Assembly (NCBI GenBank): GCA_011800805.1
Contig: MPNW01000037.1
Location: 1,007-65,006 of the forward strand
DNA from: Hirudo medicinalis
Lineage: Eukaryota; Annelida; Clitellata; Hirudinida; Hirudinidae
DNA length: 64,000 bases
Reading direction: 5' to 3'
Part shown: positions 1-11,600 of the stretch, one piece after another
Numbering within the stretch: position 1 is the stretch's first letter
Layout: each line of letters starts with the position of its first letter
Notes under the pieces: model-generated
Told to the model about the DNA's origin: nothing
Database searches by the model: none
The model's input: only the letters and a program-made list of their open reading frames with translations
Program-made: the position numbers and the translations under genes

Positions 1-135
1 GGATTATAAAACATTCAAAAGATCGAGTGAGTTGATTCTGAATTTTATCTACGCGATAGCTTTGGGACAGTGGGCTGTTGTCCTTAGAATTGACAGTTAA
101 GGTGTAAGAGCGTTAAGGCGCTTATTGTATTTTCT

Positions 136-181
136 CTAACCCTAACCATAACCCTAACCCTAACCCCCTAACCCTAACCCT
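136..181. repeat. Telomere-type CCCTAA repeat block
   Basis: A run of imperfect CCCTAA units, the C-strand of the animal telomere repeat TTAGGG. Similar short runs lie at 946-963 and 1060-1086, and a two-unit TTAGGG run sits inside an SRBD1 intron at 12230-12243. A block of about 35 bp (GTAATTTATTTTTACTGC and following bases) precedes CCCTAA both at about 192-225 and at 918-953, so a larger unit has been duplicated. This points to a subtelomeric or interstitial-telomeric patch rather than a true chromosome end, because the arrays are short and degenerate. Confidence 0.75.
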
Positions 182-435
182 GTTAAGGCGCAGTAATTTA
201 TTTTTACTGCATAATTTTCTAACCCTTACTTGCCGATACCATTACTAGTAATTACGTAAGTCGAGATAAATAAGAGAGCAGCTGCATGGAGACGGACTAG
301 GACACGGAGACAGAACAAGCGAAGACGCGCACGCCCAGGGCCAAAACAAGATGCCAGTCGAAGACAACTATCATCAGGATCGCGATGCTGGTAATTAGGA
401 AAATGGACATAATTATCAGGGAATATTTATAATCG

Positions 436-667
436 TCCGGAATTATTTTGATTTGAAATCATTGCAATTATTTGATTTGAAATCATTGGAATTATTTGGT
501 TTGAGATCATTAGAATTATCTGATTTGAAGTCATTGATTTGAGATCATTGCAATTATTTGATTTGAAATCATTAGAATTATTTGATTTGAGATCATTGCA
601 ATTATTTGATTTGAAATCATGAAAATTATTTGATTTGAGATCATTGCAATTATTTGATTTAAAATCA
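436..667. repeat. 24-bp minisatellite, about ten units
   Basis: Tandem copies of a unit close to AATTATTTGATTTGAAATCA plus TTGC/TTAG, with A/G and T/A variants. On the minus strand it lies in an open frame that starts with ATG at 708 and runs to 427, encoding an 8-residue repeat (K-S-N-N-C-N-D-L and K-S-N-N-S-N-D-F variants) before an irregular unit shifts the frame. I see no splice sites or homology that make this a gene; 24 bp is a multiple of three, which keeps frames open by itself. The remaining bases from 182 to 1700 hold no recognisable gene. Confidence 0.8.
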
Positions 668-1701
668 TCCGGAGTGTCACCTGATAATGATTTTAACAAC
701 TGTTCCATGCCACATTTGCCAGATCACCAGATGTCGCATCAATCTTAATGTTCCCTGTTGGCTCGTTGTTCACCCCGCCGTTCTTTATAAAGCGTGCTTG
801 CTCGCTCATTTCTTCCATTTACGATGTAGCTCCTAGAAGATTTTTAATAAATCGAAGGCCAGAGCAGTAAAATGGAAGAGTTGACTTATTTATTTAGAAT
901 TTCGTAATTAATAGTAAGAGTAATTTATTTTTACTGCATAATTTTCTAACCCTAACCCTAAACAATTAACTTTATAAAAAAAAAAAAAAAACTCATGGTC
1001 TTCTCGAATAATTTGTTGTAACACGAAAGAGTCTAAGGCTATTTTTCCTATATTTGCACAACCCTAACCCTAACACTAACCCTAATTAAAGACATTATTT
1101 TAAGTACATTGTTAAGACAAAGCAGCTAGCAAAGGTAGAAATAGGCAATGACAGTAATGAGACAATTTAGGCATGTCAGTTTTTTTTAAGTTAAAAGAAA
1201 TTGTTTACATGGTAATTCTTGACATTTATTTGCATTGGAAGTAACACTCAGGCACAAATGAAGGCACAGCAAAAATTTGAACAAGTAAATGCATCATACT
1301 GAAAATATAAGTGCACAGCGTTAGTCAGAGAATGAAGATTGTGATTACAAGGAGATATATAGCACATGTTTTTATATCATAAGTTTACAAAATCCTTTTT
1401 TAGAGTATTTTAAGCAGCATGTGCCTAAATACTCATAAATAAAATACTTACAAATACCAAACAGTTCTAAAAAAAAGAAAAAGAAATCAAGAATCATCTA
1501 TTACTTCGATAATGGTCCATCAAACAACTGAATTCATTAAAATAATGAACAATTCTAAGAAAAAGTGTCTGGGCACAAACAATCATAAACTTGCTTAATT
1601 TTATAAAGCAAAATATCTCCCAAAGGCACGACGATGGTGATAACACATTTTAAATAATGCCAAAACAGATGTTATTTCAAAGGAAATTAAAGCGACTGGA
1701 A

Positions 1702-3905
1702 TCAACTTTTCAGCATTTTATTGGCACGACTGTTTGCATTCTGCACTTTATCATCCAGATTGGTGGCCTAGAAAACAAATGAAGCATTATTCTTAGTGAT
1801 AACAAAGGTTGTATTGCAAAAATGTCCAAAGCACCAAAGTCCTTAAACTTAAGCAATTAAAATATTTCAGAAAATCAATTCACCTGCTCATTGATCCTGT
1901 CAAGCTGCTTGTTTTGAGAACCAATTTCACTCTGCATATCAATGGCCATGTTCTTAAGATTACCAATGATGCCACTCACTTCTGACAAATTCTGTTCCAT
2001 CTCATCTTCTCTTGAGTCATTTGTTATCCTGTTACCATTAAATCACAAACGATTAGAATCAGTTTTATTTATTGCAATTGAACTGATATATTGAATATAC
2101 AAATATAAATACAAAATTTATAAATAAAAATAAATATCAGTAAAATGCAATCTATAACAGGATATTTATTGCTATGAAAAACATTGGAATGATGAATTTT
2201 TATTACTGATATTATGATCAATTAAACTCAGAGAATCATAAACATCCACAGTAAATTCTAATGATTAAATTATAGAAATATTAACTTGACTTTGTTTTTC
2301 CAAAACACTTGTCCACAACTACTTAAAATGTTTTCAATTGCTTAAAATTTATGAAATATTTAATATCATATTCATTGATTTTTAATATGACCTTTTAATG
2401 AAAAGTCCTTGACTGTGAGTCACTTCTCCATGAAGTCCAGCTTTTGGTGCCTCTGTACATACATTTCCATCTTCTACTGCTTTCCATCTGACCTCTTCCA
2501 CCTTCACCCTTTTTCTCCTAAAATATTTGTTGTAATCGCCATCTCTAATAATAACTATTATTATTTGCATCATTACATTTTATGAGGCAATCCTAATCTG
2601 GGACTAATCCCAGATTGTAAAGGTGTTATAGCATCTAAGTGTAAATTTGGGTTGAGATGCCTCAATCAAAAGCAATATCTTACAATTTAATAATACCAAA
2701 GTTATTAATTTTTAATATCAAAAGCAAGGCAAAAATTAAGATCCACCTATTCCATGGGAGAACACACAATCCACAACACTTTTCTAAATCCCTAAGATTA
2801 CGATCAGCCTGCCTCATATCTTCATTGATCTGTGTCATTCCGTGTTCTATTCTCTCCAGCTTTTCTGCAGCCCAAAAATAAAAATTTTACACAATTTGCA
2901 GCAAAACAACAACTCAAAGCATAATAATGATAATCAGTGTCAAATTGCTAACAAACTAAAGTTTGTTAAAAACAAACGAAAACGAAAAAAAAAGCCCGTC
3001 AAAAAATATACAAATTATTTATTAAGCAAAAATTTGTTCTTGTGTCATTTCAGAAACCAAAGATTGATAATGATAAGATAATGGAGCTACCTTTTTCTGG
3101 TTGTATATTAACAATTACTTGTTAAAACAAAGAATTAGATGGATATGGAAACAAATAAAAAATTATATGTGAATTGCAACTGTGAGATAAAAAGGTAAAG
3201 CACCTCACCTCCTTGCTCACTCAACATCCCTAATGTTTTTGCACCAGCATCTTGACTCTAGAACACAACATATGATAATAATTTATCTATATATTTCTGC
3301 AAAATAAAAATTTTCTGCATCTATAAAAATGAACTATTAGGTAATTGAGACATGAAATGTCCGATTTCATTAAAGACAAAGTTTGGCAATTTCTATCTCC
3401 AACAATTCACTTTGATACTTTTCGTTTTATTGTAAGGCTACATAATCATTCTTTCAAATGCTTCTAAGTATTGCTTTCATAAATTTATGAAATTAACAGC
3501 AATAATCTAAAAGAATAATCAATGTTTTAATACCTCCTCCTTGGATCGAAAACAAAATCTTATATCATCAAAAGAAAAAAAAGATCTTATCCTAATAAGA
3601 TTACACAAAATAATTAACAGCTAATGGTAAGATATCCAAGCTAAATCATGAAACCTTTAACCAAACTTTACTTGAATTAAAATTTTAACTAAATCCAATC
3701 ACCTCTTCACACATAGTCAGCATCCTCCTGGTACTTTCTAAAGACTGAAATAAATGGCATAAAACATTAGCAGAAAGCTTAAATAGTATATAGCAAACTT
3801 ATTCAATTGAATGCTTACAAATTAATTGCTTACCTCATCAGTCTTTTCATTCATCTGTTGCTGAAGTTCAAATAGCTCATTTTTCATATCCGATCCACTT
3901 GCCAT
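1702..3905 (-). CDS. SNAP25: SNAP-25-type Qbc-SNARE
   Basis: Target-membrane SNARE that supplies two helices to the fusion complex with syntaxin and synaptobrevin at the plasma membrane. Seven coding exons read right to left (3905-3834, 3744-3703, 3257-3209, 2864-2747, 2517-2392, 2028-1884, 1767-1702) with matching phases give 205 residues; human SNAP-25 has 206. Visible features: an N-terminal Qb helix ([25 protein letters not shown]) with the layer-0 Gln at 53, a cysteine cluster CCGLC at residues 84-88 for palmitoylation, a diverged basic linker exon, and a C-terminal Qc helix with the second layer-0 Gln in [13 protein letters not shown]. It ends ANKMLKS. The cluster has three cysteines where vertebrate SNAP-25 has four. 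The start is the only Met before the conserved first helix. SNAP-23/25 cannot be separated outside vertebrates. Confidence 0.95.
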
Positions 3906-4865
3906 TTTGTAAAAATTTCAATATCCAGAAGAATCTGCAAATATCAGATGCTGTGACTGTTTATAATATCGCTTACAATGACACAACTGCTAAATTATTC
4001 CCGAATCATTTATACTGGTAACATTCAAAAATAAAATAAAACTATTTCTATGTGGAATCACAGTTTTTAGAGACTCGTCAAAGCAAACGAACGCTAAGAT
4101 AAGGAAATCGCTTCAATATACCAAAACGCACGTACACACAAGTAGCCACGCCCCTCTTAATGCAAGTTAATGGGAAGATTAGACGTGCCAACACTAAAAC
4201 ATAACAATTATTTATATATTATATTAGTTAAAAAGGCAAAAGTCTGTGTAATAACAAAAGGTTAAAAGTAAAAATTATTAAATACTGGAGTTAACATATG
4301 ATGCTAGTACTTGTGCATAAATATTGCTGTTTGAAAAAAAATAAATTTGATAAATTAACGTTCAATTTCTCAAATGAATCTACAGCATATAAGAATAATG
4401 AGGTGATAAAGAATTAATACAAGCAGCTTTTTTTAAGTTTAATTAATGGACACAATATAATATGGCTATACCTCTGTTAGATTTCGCCGGGCTGATTCCC
4501 GGCCGATTTTTGATTTGTGCAGCAGTTTGCACGCTGTACAGTTCAGTTTTTAAGGGGTTGCCTTATGACACGAATGGAGATCAGAATGATAACAAAGTCA
4601 ACTGTGTCCAATTGTGTTCACCCCCAACATTTTTTGGAGGAAGGGTGCGCACCCTAAGCTAATATGAAAATAAATTCAAAGTGTTATGGCATCACAGCGT
4701 TTATTGGTACACTTGTCTCTGCTATGGGTGTCAAATGTCAGGCTCATCGAGTCAAGGAATGCTAAATATCAACATACAATAAGAGGACAGATCTTTGATC
4801 ATAAGAGTATAAACAGCTAGGGTATCATGATCATCTTAAATCACTCGAAAACAGCCGTCTTGACC
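3906..4865. other. Intergenic region 5' of SNAP-25
   Basis: Holds the presumed SNAP-25 promoter and untranslated leader (about 3906-4150) and AT-rich spacer. A 66-codon ATG-started plus-strand ORF at 4462-4662 is locally GC-richer and contains a hydrophobic start and a GGGTGCGCACCC palindrome near its 3' end. It has no recognisable domain and I do not call it a gene. Confidence 0.4.
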
Positions 4866-5249
4866 TTACTCGCTTCCTTTGGTACAATTAACAAGTATAA
4901 TATTTTCTTGTTTGTCCTTTTGCTTGTGAGCATGTAAGAGATCATGTTGTAGGATGAGGATGATACCAGTCGAGAACTGATCCGGCACCACAGTCACTAC
5001 CAGATTCCATGGAATCTGCAGATCACATTTAGCAGATACACATTTATCATTTTTCATTTTAGGTGCATTCTCGGAAACATCTTTATCTTCCACAAGTTGA
5101 GCCAAAACCAAAGAGCTTGCAGAATCCGTTCGGGCTTTCTTGCTCATCCACCTCATCATGAAATTTCGTTCATTCGCTTCTTTGCGTTTTTGACGTTTCT
5201 GCGCAAGTATCCGTGGATCGCAAAAGTGTCGAATGGATATTTGTGACAT
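4866..5249 (-). CDS. Unidentified 127-aa protein
   Basis: An intronless ATG-started ORF of 127 codons, long for this AT-rich sequence. The N-terminal third is strongly basic (QKRQKRKEANERNFMMRWMSKK in part), the middle is acidic and polar, and the last 55 residues contain hydrophobic strands (WNLVVTVVPDQ, GIILILQHDLLHA) that could form a small folded domain. Two other frames are open over 5156-5388, so the true N-terminus may lie upstream in another frame and be separated by an indel or a short intron. It lies divergently from SRBD1 about 400 bp away and may share its promoter. I do not recognise a family. Confidence 0.4.
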   Translation of the reverse strand: MSQISIRHFCDPRILAQKRQKRKEANERNFMMRWMSKKARTDSASSLVLAQLVEDKDVSENAPKMKNDKCVSAKCDLQIPWNLVVTVVPDQFSTGIILILQHDLLHAHKQKDKQENIILVNCTKGSE

Positions 5250-5648
5250 CTGCCAAACATTTGGGTAGTGAAACTGAAACTTTGGGTGACAAAACCTCTT
5301 CCACTATCTGCAAGCCGAAAACTATCCGAGAAAGCTGACAATTGACTCCGAGAATTGGTTTTCTCCAATTTGGAGTGACCAGTGACATTAACGAGTTAAA
5401 TAAGGGAAATGAGCCAACTTTTAAAAATATTTTTCAAATAAAATAAATTACAAATTACTAAAAACATTTTGAAAGTGATAATAATAATTCTAAATATTTA
5501 AAAAGTTTCTTGCGAGGTACGGTGGAGTCAATACAAAGTCGTTGTTGTCGTAGAATATTTTACAGATTCTACCAAAGTGGGCGATTATTTAAGGCACAAA
5601 TATAATTTTTGTATTCCCTCATGCCATAAGGAGCGTACTATTGTTCTC
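5250..5648. promoter_or_regulatory. Presumed bidirectional promoter, unknown ORF / SRBD1
   Basis: About 400 bp separates the minus-strand ORF start at 5249 from the SRBD1 start codon at 5649. It is likely to hold both transcription starts. No TATA box or known operator stands out. The frame upstream of the SRBD1 ATG stays open to about 5511 but has no earlier Met, so this part is read as 5' untranslated leader. Confidence 0.4.
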
Positions 5649-8600
5649 ATGGATAAGTATGTTTTTATAATGACATTTATATGCATTACATTTAAAGACA
5701 CTTTAAATTTGGGTTCCTTACAGAAATGTTTTATGGAAATTAGACGAGGAAGTGGCCAAGCATCTTAATTGTAAAAGGATTGTGGCTAGTAATGTTGTTA
5801 AGTGAGTAACATTTCCAGCTAATCATGCTAGCTAGCTATTATGAGCTACACATCAATTTCTAGTTTTGCTAAGTCATCCAGCACAGGAAATTGGTGTAAA
5901 CTAATTTCTTGATGAAGGACTGTGACTTGACTGGTCCAGGCTCCAATTTCATGCTGACTCAGTGCTGCAGTAAAATCGGGATCGGCATTTGAAATTGAGC
6001 CAGTAAACCTGCTGTCTTAAAAAACCATTGTAAGGCAATGGACATTAATATTATAAGCACTTTAAGGAACTAGATCAAAAATTACATCTCTAAAGTTTAT
6101 TTTTGTTAATTGCAGTCTTTTGGAGAAAGGCAATAGTGTTCCCTTCATAGCAAGGTATAGGAGAGACCTGACTGAGTGCATGGAACCAGAAAAAATTAGA
6201 GAAGTCAAGGAAAAAATTGAGGAATTGAAGTTAGCAAAAGAATTTATTTATTTGTTATTTGTTCACATTTGTCAATACTAATAAATCCCATACAAATTAT
6301 ATCAAGTTTTCTGTTGTATGCCCTCAACTCCTATTATGAATAGTGGGCATTCAACAATTTAGCTAAATAAATGTATATGTATGGTATTACTTATTTCATT
6401 GAAATGATTTATTTGTTTCTTTGGAGTTTAAATTAAATTCACTTTTAAATAAGCTAGAAAATTTTACAATCCCAATCAGGTCCCAGCTACATCAAAAGGA
6501 TTTTTTTATTTTTATATGTCAAGACTGTTTTGAAGTAAAATTTTAAAATATTGGCCTTAATTCTGCAAATTGTTATCAGAGAAGCTGAAAGCCTAGCTCT
6601 GAAGGCAATCAAACTTATGACAAAGGCAGGACAAATTAATGCTGGTTATGAAAGATCCATTTTGTCTATTACTGATTCTTCTATTCTTAAAGATCTGGTT
6701 TGTAATTCTTTTAATAATTAACATTTAATTTTGTCAAGTATTTATTTGTAATTGTATAAATGAGCATTAGATTCTAGCTATAAAAAGGATGTCCTAAGAT
6801 TATCTAAAAGTGTTTCAAATTATCATATTACTGGATTACTGAAATTATTAATTGTGATATTGCTTTGTTGTTTTAAGTTTTGATATTAAATAGTTACATT
6901 ACTTGTTAGATATGATTTATTTGTGCTTTCTTCCAAATAAGATCTCATCCTTGAAGCCCGAAGGACGGAAAAGCAAATTCAAAACAGCCCTCGGTCTTCC
7001 AGGTCTTGCAGAACTGGTCAGCAGAGTTTTTAACTCTCAGCCCTTGAATATAGATTTGCTAGTTCAAGCACAGGTTGAAGGTTATTTGATATGTTGCTTA
7101 TTGTTATGTTGCTTGTTTATTTTGAAACTGTTGTAATATTTGTTAGATGTAACAATCCCACATTGTCTTTTTGTAAATAATTATAAATAATTTGGCTGAT
7201 GGCATTTAAAGTCAGTTTGATATTATTCTTATGAGGTTTTTAAATGTTGATACCATACATGATAATCATTTTACTTTTGCTTGTAATAATTCTTTTGCCA
7301 CAATGCTATAAATAAAAACAGAGTTTCTAATTGTTTAAATATTTTGTTAGAAAAATAGTAAATCTCAGGCTATATTTTTATTTGTATTAGTGATTTTATG
7401 CAAAATAACTCAAATGGAAAAAAAATTGCTACTAAATTGTTAAATTATATTGTTTATATTAATAAAGCTTTGAGTTTGCTTATAAACTTTTGTTTAATTT
7501 TAATTCAAGGTTTATCAAATTATGAAGAAGCTTTAGAGAATTTCTTATATGTGTTGGCAGACACAATTTCAAAGAAGAAGGAAGCTTTGGATTTTGTGGT
7601 CCAGAAGTAGGACTAATTATTAATTATTTGTTTACTTACTTACTGAGACAGGCAGAGTGTCTTCAGATCTCTTAAATTGACTGGAACAAAGGCATGCAAG
7701 TTAGCACAAAGGGTTGTGTTCCTTCATGTGATTGTAATGGCAATAGTCATGACTCTTTACAACAAGGCTTGCAGTGATGCAAGCATCCTAGGAAAGGATT
7801 AACAAAAAGCTTCTCTGATACTATCCAAATGGTGCTATATAAGTGAACCTCATTGATACATTTACATGAGCACCAATAAGCAAAACAAGATGGAAAACAC
7901 AAATGAGTGTAGTTGTGTCAAGTTCAAAAGCAACTTACATACATGTGAGATGAGAAGACAGATCAATTTCATTAAGCAAACTTTAAAATACTTGTAAGAT
8001 GAAGCAGACTATATAAACAGGCACAATGCTACAGATATGTACAATAAGAAGGACATTTTCATTACATTGAGGAACAAATCTTATGTTATCATTATTATAT
8101 TTCTGGATTATAAAGTTGATTGGGTAGGTTCATCTCATGTGTGAAGGCTAATATGCCAAATATTTCTATTAAAGGAATGCTGCTGAGTTGGACGTTTAGA
8201 AATAATTGATAAATCAAATTAAAAGCTTGTTTTTATCATCTGAGTAAATTGGGAATGATATTTTCTGCCAGACAAAATATCAGTTGAAGATTTATATGGG
8301 AGAGCATTGAGTACAGATCTGGTTGATTAATTAAATTATTGTGTCTTCAGATGCAAGGAGACACATAGAGTTCTTGTGTTATCTAGGAAAATAAACTCCA
8401 AAAAAGTTATAAAGCAAGGGGAGGTGGAGAAGTTCAAAGAATACTTTGACTTCAGAATTCCAATGGTTAACATCAAACCTTACAAGGTCTTGCATGTTTT
8501 ACAATATATGTTTATATACTTGTTTGGTGTTATAGGTTTTCTAAGTCCTAGTCCAATGGATTGGTCATTTCCAGCCATCAATTTGTTTATTCATCATTGA

Positions 8601-11600
8601 TATCATAATTGGTTATTTTAACATTCTCAAAATTAATTATTAACAAGTATTATCAACATTAATGACAAAAGTATCTGGCAATGAAAAGAGGAGAAAGCCT
8701 GAAAATTCTCAAGACAAGCCTCGAACTTGAAAAATCCATGGAGAAGGAATTTGTGAAAATGTTTGAGAAAAAGTTACAAAGTTTGCATAAGAGCTGCTTG
8801 GATCTTGTCAGGCAAGCTTCAAGACTTGCTTATGAGAAGATTGTGATGCCTCAGATTCTTGCCAAGCTTCGGTGGGTTTCAAATAATAGAGTGATGGAGT
8901 TGTAGCAATAAAGTTATTGCATTTAAAATTTTAGTTTCAAATAAATACATGAGCTATGTATGAGATGATGTATTCTGACTGAGACTAGATAATTGTATTG
9001 TTTTGGTTATTTATTTATAGAAATATACTCAATAACAAAATGAGCAAAATAGTGAGCCATTTTGGGCTCATGCACTGATCTAAAAAAAAAAAAGTAAGCT
9101 GAAGTGATAATGTTGAATTAATGATAATCTGATTTTATGGTTGTACAGTCCAATATTGTTAATGGCACCAATTGAACAATTTTGATAGCAATGACCTCAA
9201 GAAGGTCTCAGAGGATGCTTCCGTGAAAGTATTTTGCACAAACCTTAAGCATCTGCTGCTGACATCACCACTGAGGAACAGGCACATTTTGGGAGTTGAT
9301 CCAGGCTATAGAAATGGATGTAAATTTGCTCTCATAAGTCCATCAGGTATGTTGATAATTGTGACAAATAAAGTGTTGCTAATAATATAACTATATATTG
9401 CCTTTCATTATTTATTACCTTTTTAATATGTTATTAATTGTTTCCAATGTAAACAACTATTAGCATCTGCAATTAATAATTGATTTTAATTGACATGATT
9501 TGATTACATTTATAGTTCTATTTATTTTAACCAACTGTCTTCTAATATCATAGCAGAAGTATTAGAAACTGGAGTTTTGTATCTCTCACATGAAGTTTCC
9601 AGAACTCCTTCTAGCGAATTCATTAAGATCAAAAGTGTTCTTTTGAAGTACAGGTAGATGATTTAAGGAATGTTTGGAGGACTAATATTGTCCATCAATA
9701 TGTTGTTTTTGTCGTATTGCTTATTTGAAATAATCCTGCTTATAGTACTTAAATGGACTTATTATCATCATCATTGTCATCATTGTTGTGTTATTATTAA
9801 TATTAGTAAACAGTTTGATTTTGCGTCTCCACCAACATCTCAACCCCTTTAATCTGGTAAAAATTGATGATCATTTGCAAATTCTCAGATGTGAGACCAT
9901 TGCAATTGGTAATGGCACTGGGTGCAGACAAGCTGAAGAGTTCTTCTCAATGCACAACAAGCTTGAATCATTCAAGCCACTAAAGATCATGTACAGGTGT
10001 CATTGCAATTACAATGTTTATAAGTACACTTTGGTACCACTGCATTACAATGTCCTTTTTGAGAAAACAATTTCGGAAATGGGTCCTAGCTACAAATATG
10101 CCTTTTAAATTCTGATGATTTTTTATACAGACAAAATATGAAATTACTGGAATGTAATTGATGAATATAGAATATTGATGTATTGTTGCTTGCTTTGGCT
10201 TTCATTGATTGTGTTGCACCAATCGATGGCAAGGGGCTGTTTCAGCTCATGCAGAGATTATTAATAATAATAATGTTTTCATTTGACTACTGCCATTGTT
10301 GTTTAGTGAGGAATTTTAATGTTAATCTGGAAATAAATTTAAATGCATCTAAAAACTTCATTTAAAAGAATATTAAACTGGTTTGAAGTTATTAAAAGTA
10401 ATGATTTCAACCAAAAAGTACGTAATCTACGTGCAAGTGAAAACAAAGCTATTCAATTAATTTTCATTTACTAATTACTTAATTGCTTTGAAGTGCCTTG
10501 TCCATTTTAGTAGTTATGAAATATGATGAAACAAATTATTATTGTTATTTTTTTTATAGCATAATCTTTGAGAATGGTGCCTCAGAATATAGTGCCTCTG
10601 ATCTTGCCATAAAAGAACTTCCTGAGCTTGAGGTTACCCTCAGAGGAGCTGGTTTGTTTTTTACATGAGTTTTGAAACATTGCTTTTTTAAAAAAAGTGT
10701 GCAGAATTATTTGTAGCTAAGAATTCCTTTCAGCTTTAGAATTATCACAGTGCAGTTGGAATTAATTTCTTGCATCTCATGTAACATGTGTAGAATTTTA
10801 TTATTTAATAAATGATCCATAAATAAATTCGATTAGTTGTTCGTGGTACGATTCATTGCTGAATAAACTCAAGAATGACTTTTTTCAAGTCTCCATTGCT
10901 CGGAGACTGCAGGACCCATTGGCTGAGATGATTAAAATTGAACCTAAGCATCTGGGAATAGGAATGTATCAGGTGATAATATAATGTCATTACAAAATAA
11001 TTCAGTAAACAGGACATGCAATTTGATCTCTTTTCAGCATGACATTTCTGAGAAAAAGTTGAAAGTATCATTAGATGGGGTAGTTGAGGATTGTGTCAGT
11101 CTGGTTGGAGTGGATATCAATTCATGCAATGAGCAAATATTACAGTAGGGGATGATATTACTTGTATAGAATATTACTATTTAATGTTGTTTTCTTTTTA
11201 AAATCTTGAGTCTTATCTTCCCTTAGTAGCATGAAGAAGGTGCGCAACTTGGTGTTATTAAAAAGTTAAATTTTAATTAATATATCTTTGAAAATAAACC
11301 ATTAAGACAGTGTTATAATGGTTCAATGTATTTTGACATTAAATGTTCCCATCCAAACACATCACTTTTATTCTTTTTAGACACATTGCAGGGCTTGGTC
11401 CAGTGCTAGCAAGGAATATAATTATTAAAAGGAATGAGTTAATGGGATTCAGAAACAGGCGGCAACTTCTAAGGGTCAAGGGTCTTGGAGAAAACAAATT
11501 CCTCCAGTGTGCTGGATTTCTAAAGATCAACCTGCCTGATGAAGAGTTGTTTTTTTTATTCATAGTGAAGTTTACATTGTGTTTGTATTTACATTCTAAT

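Noticed and set aside
427..708. Regular 24-bp repeats with similar spacing, CRISPR-like at first sight
   Set aside because: Units abut each other without unique spacers, and the genome is animal. It is a minisatellite.
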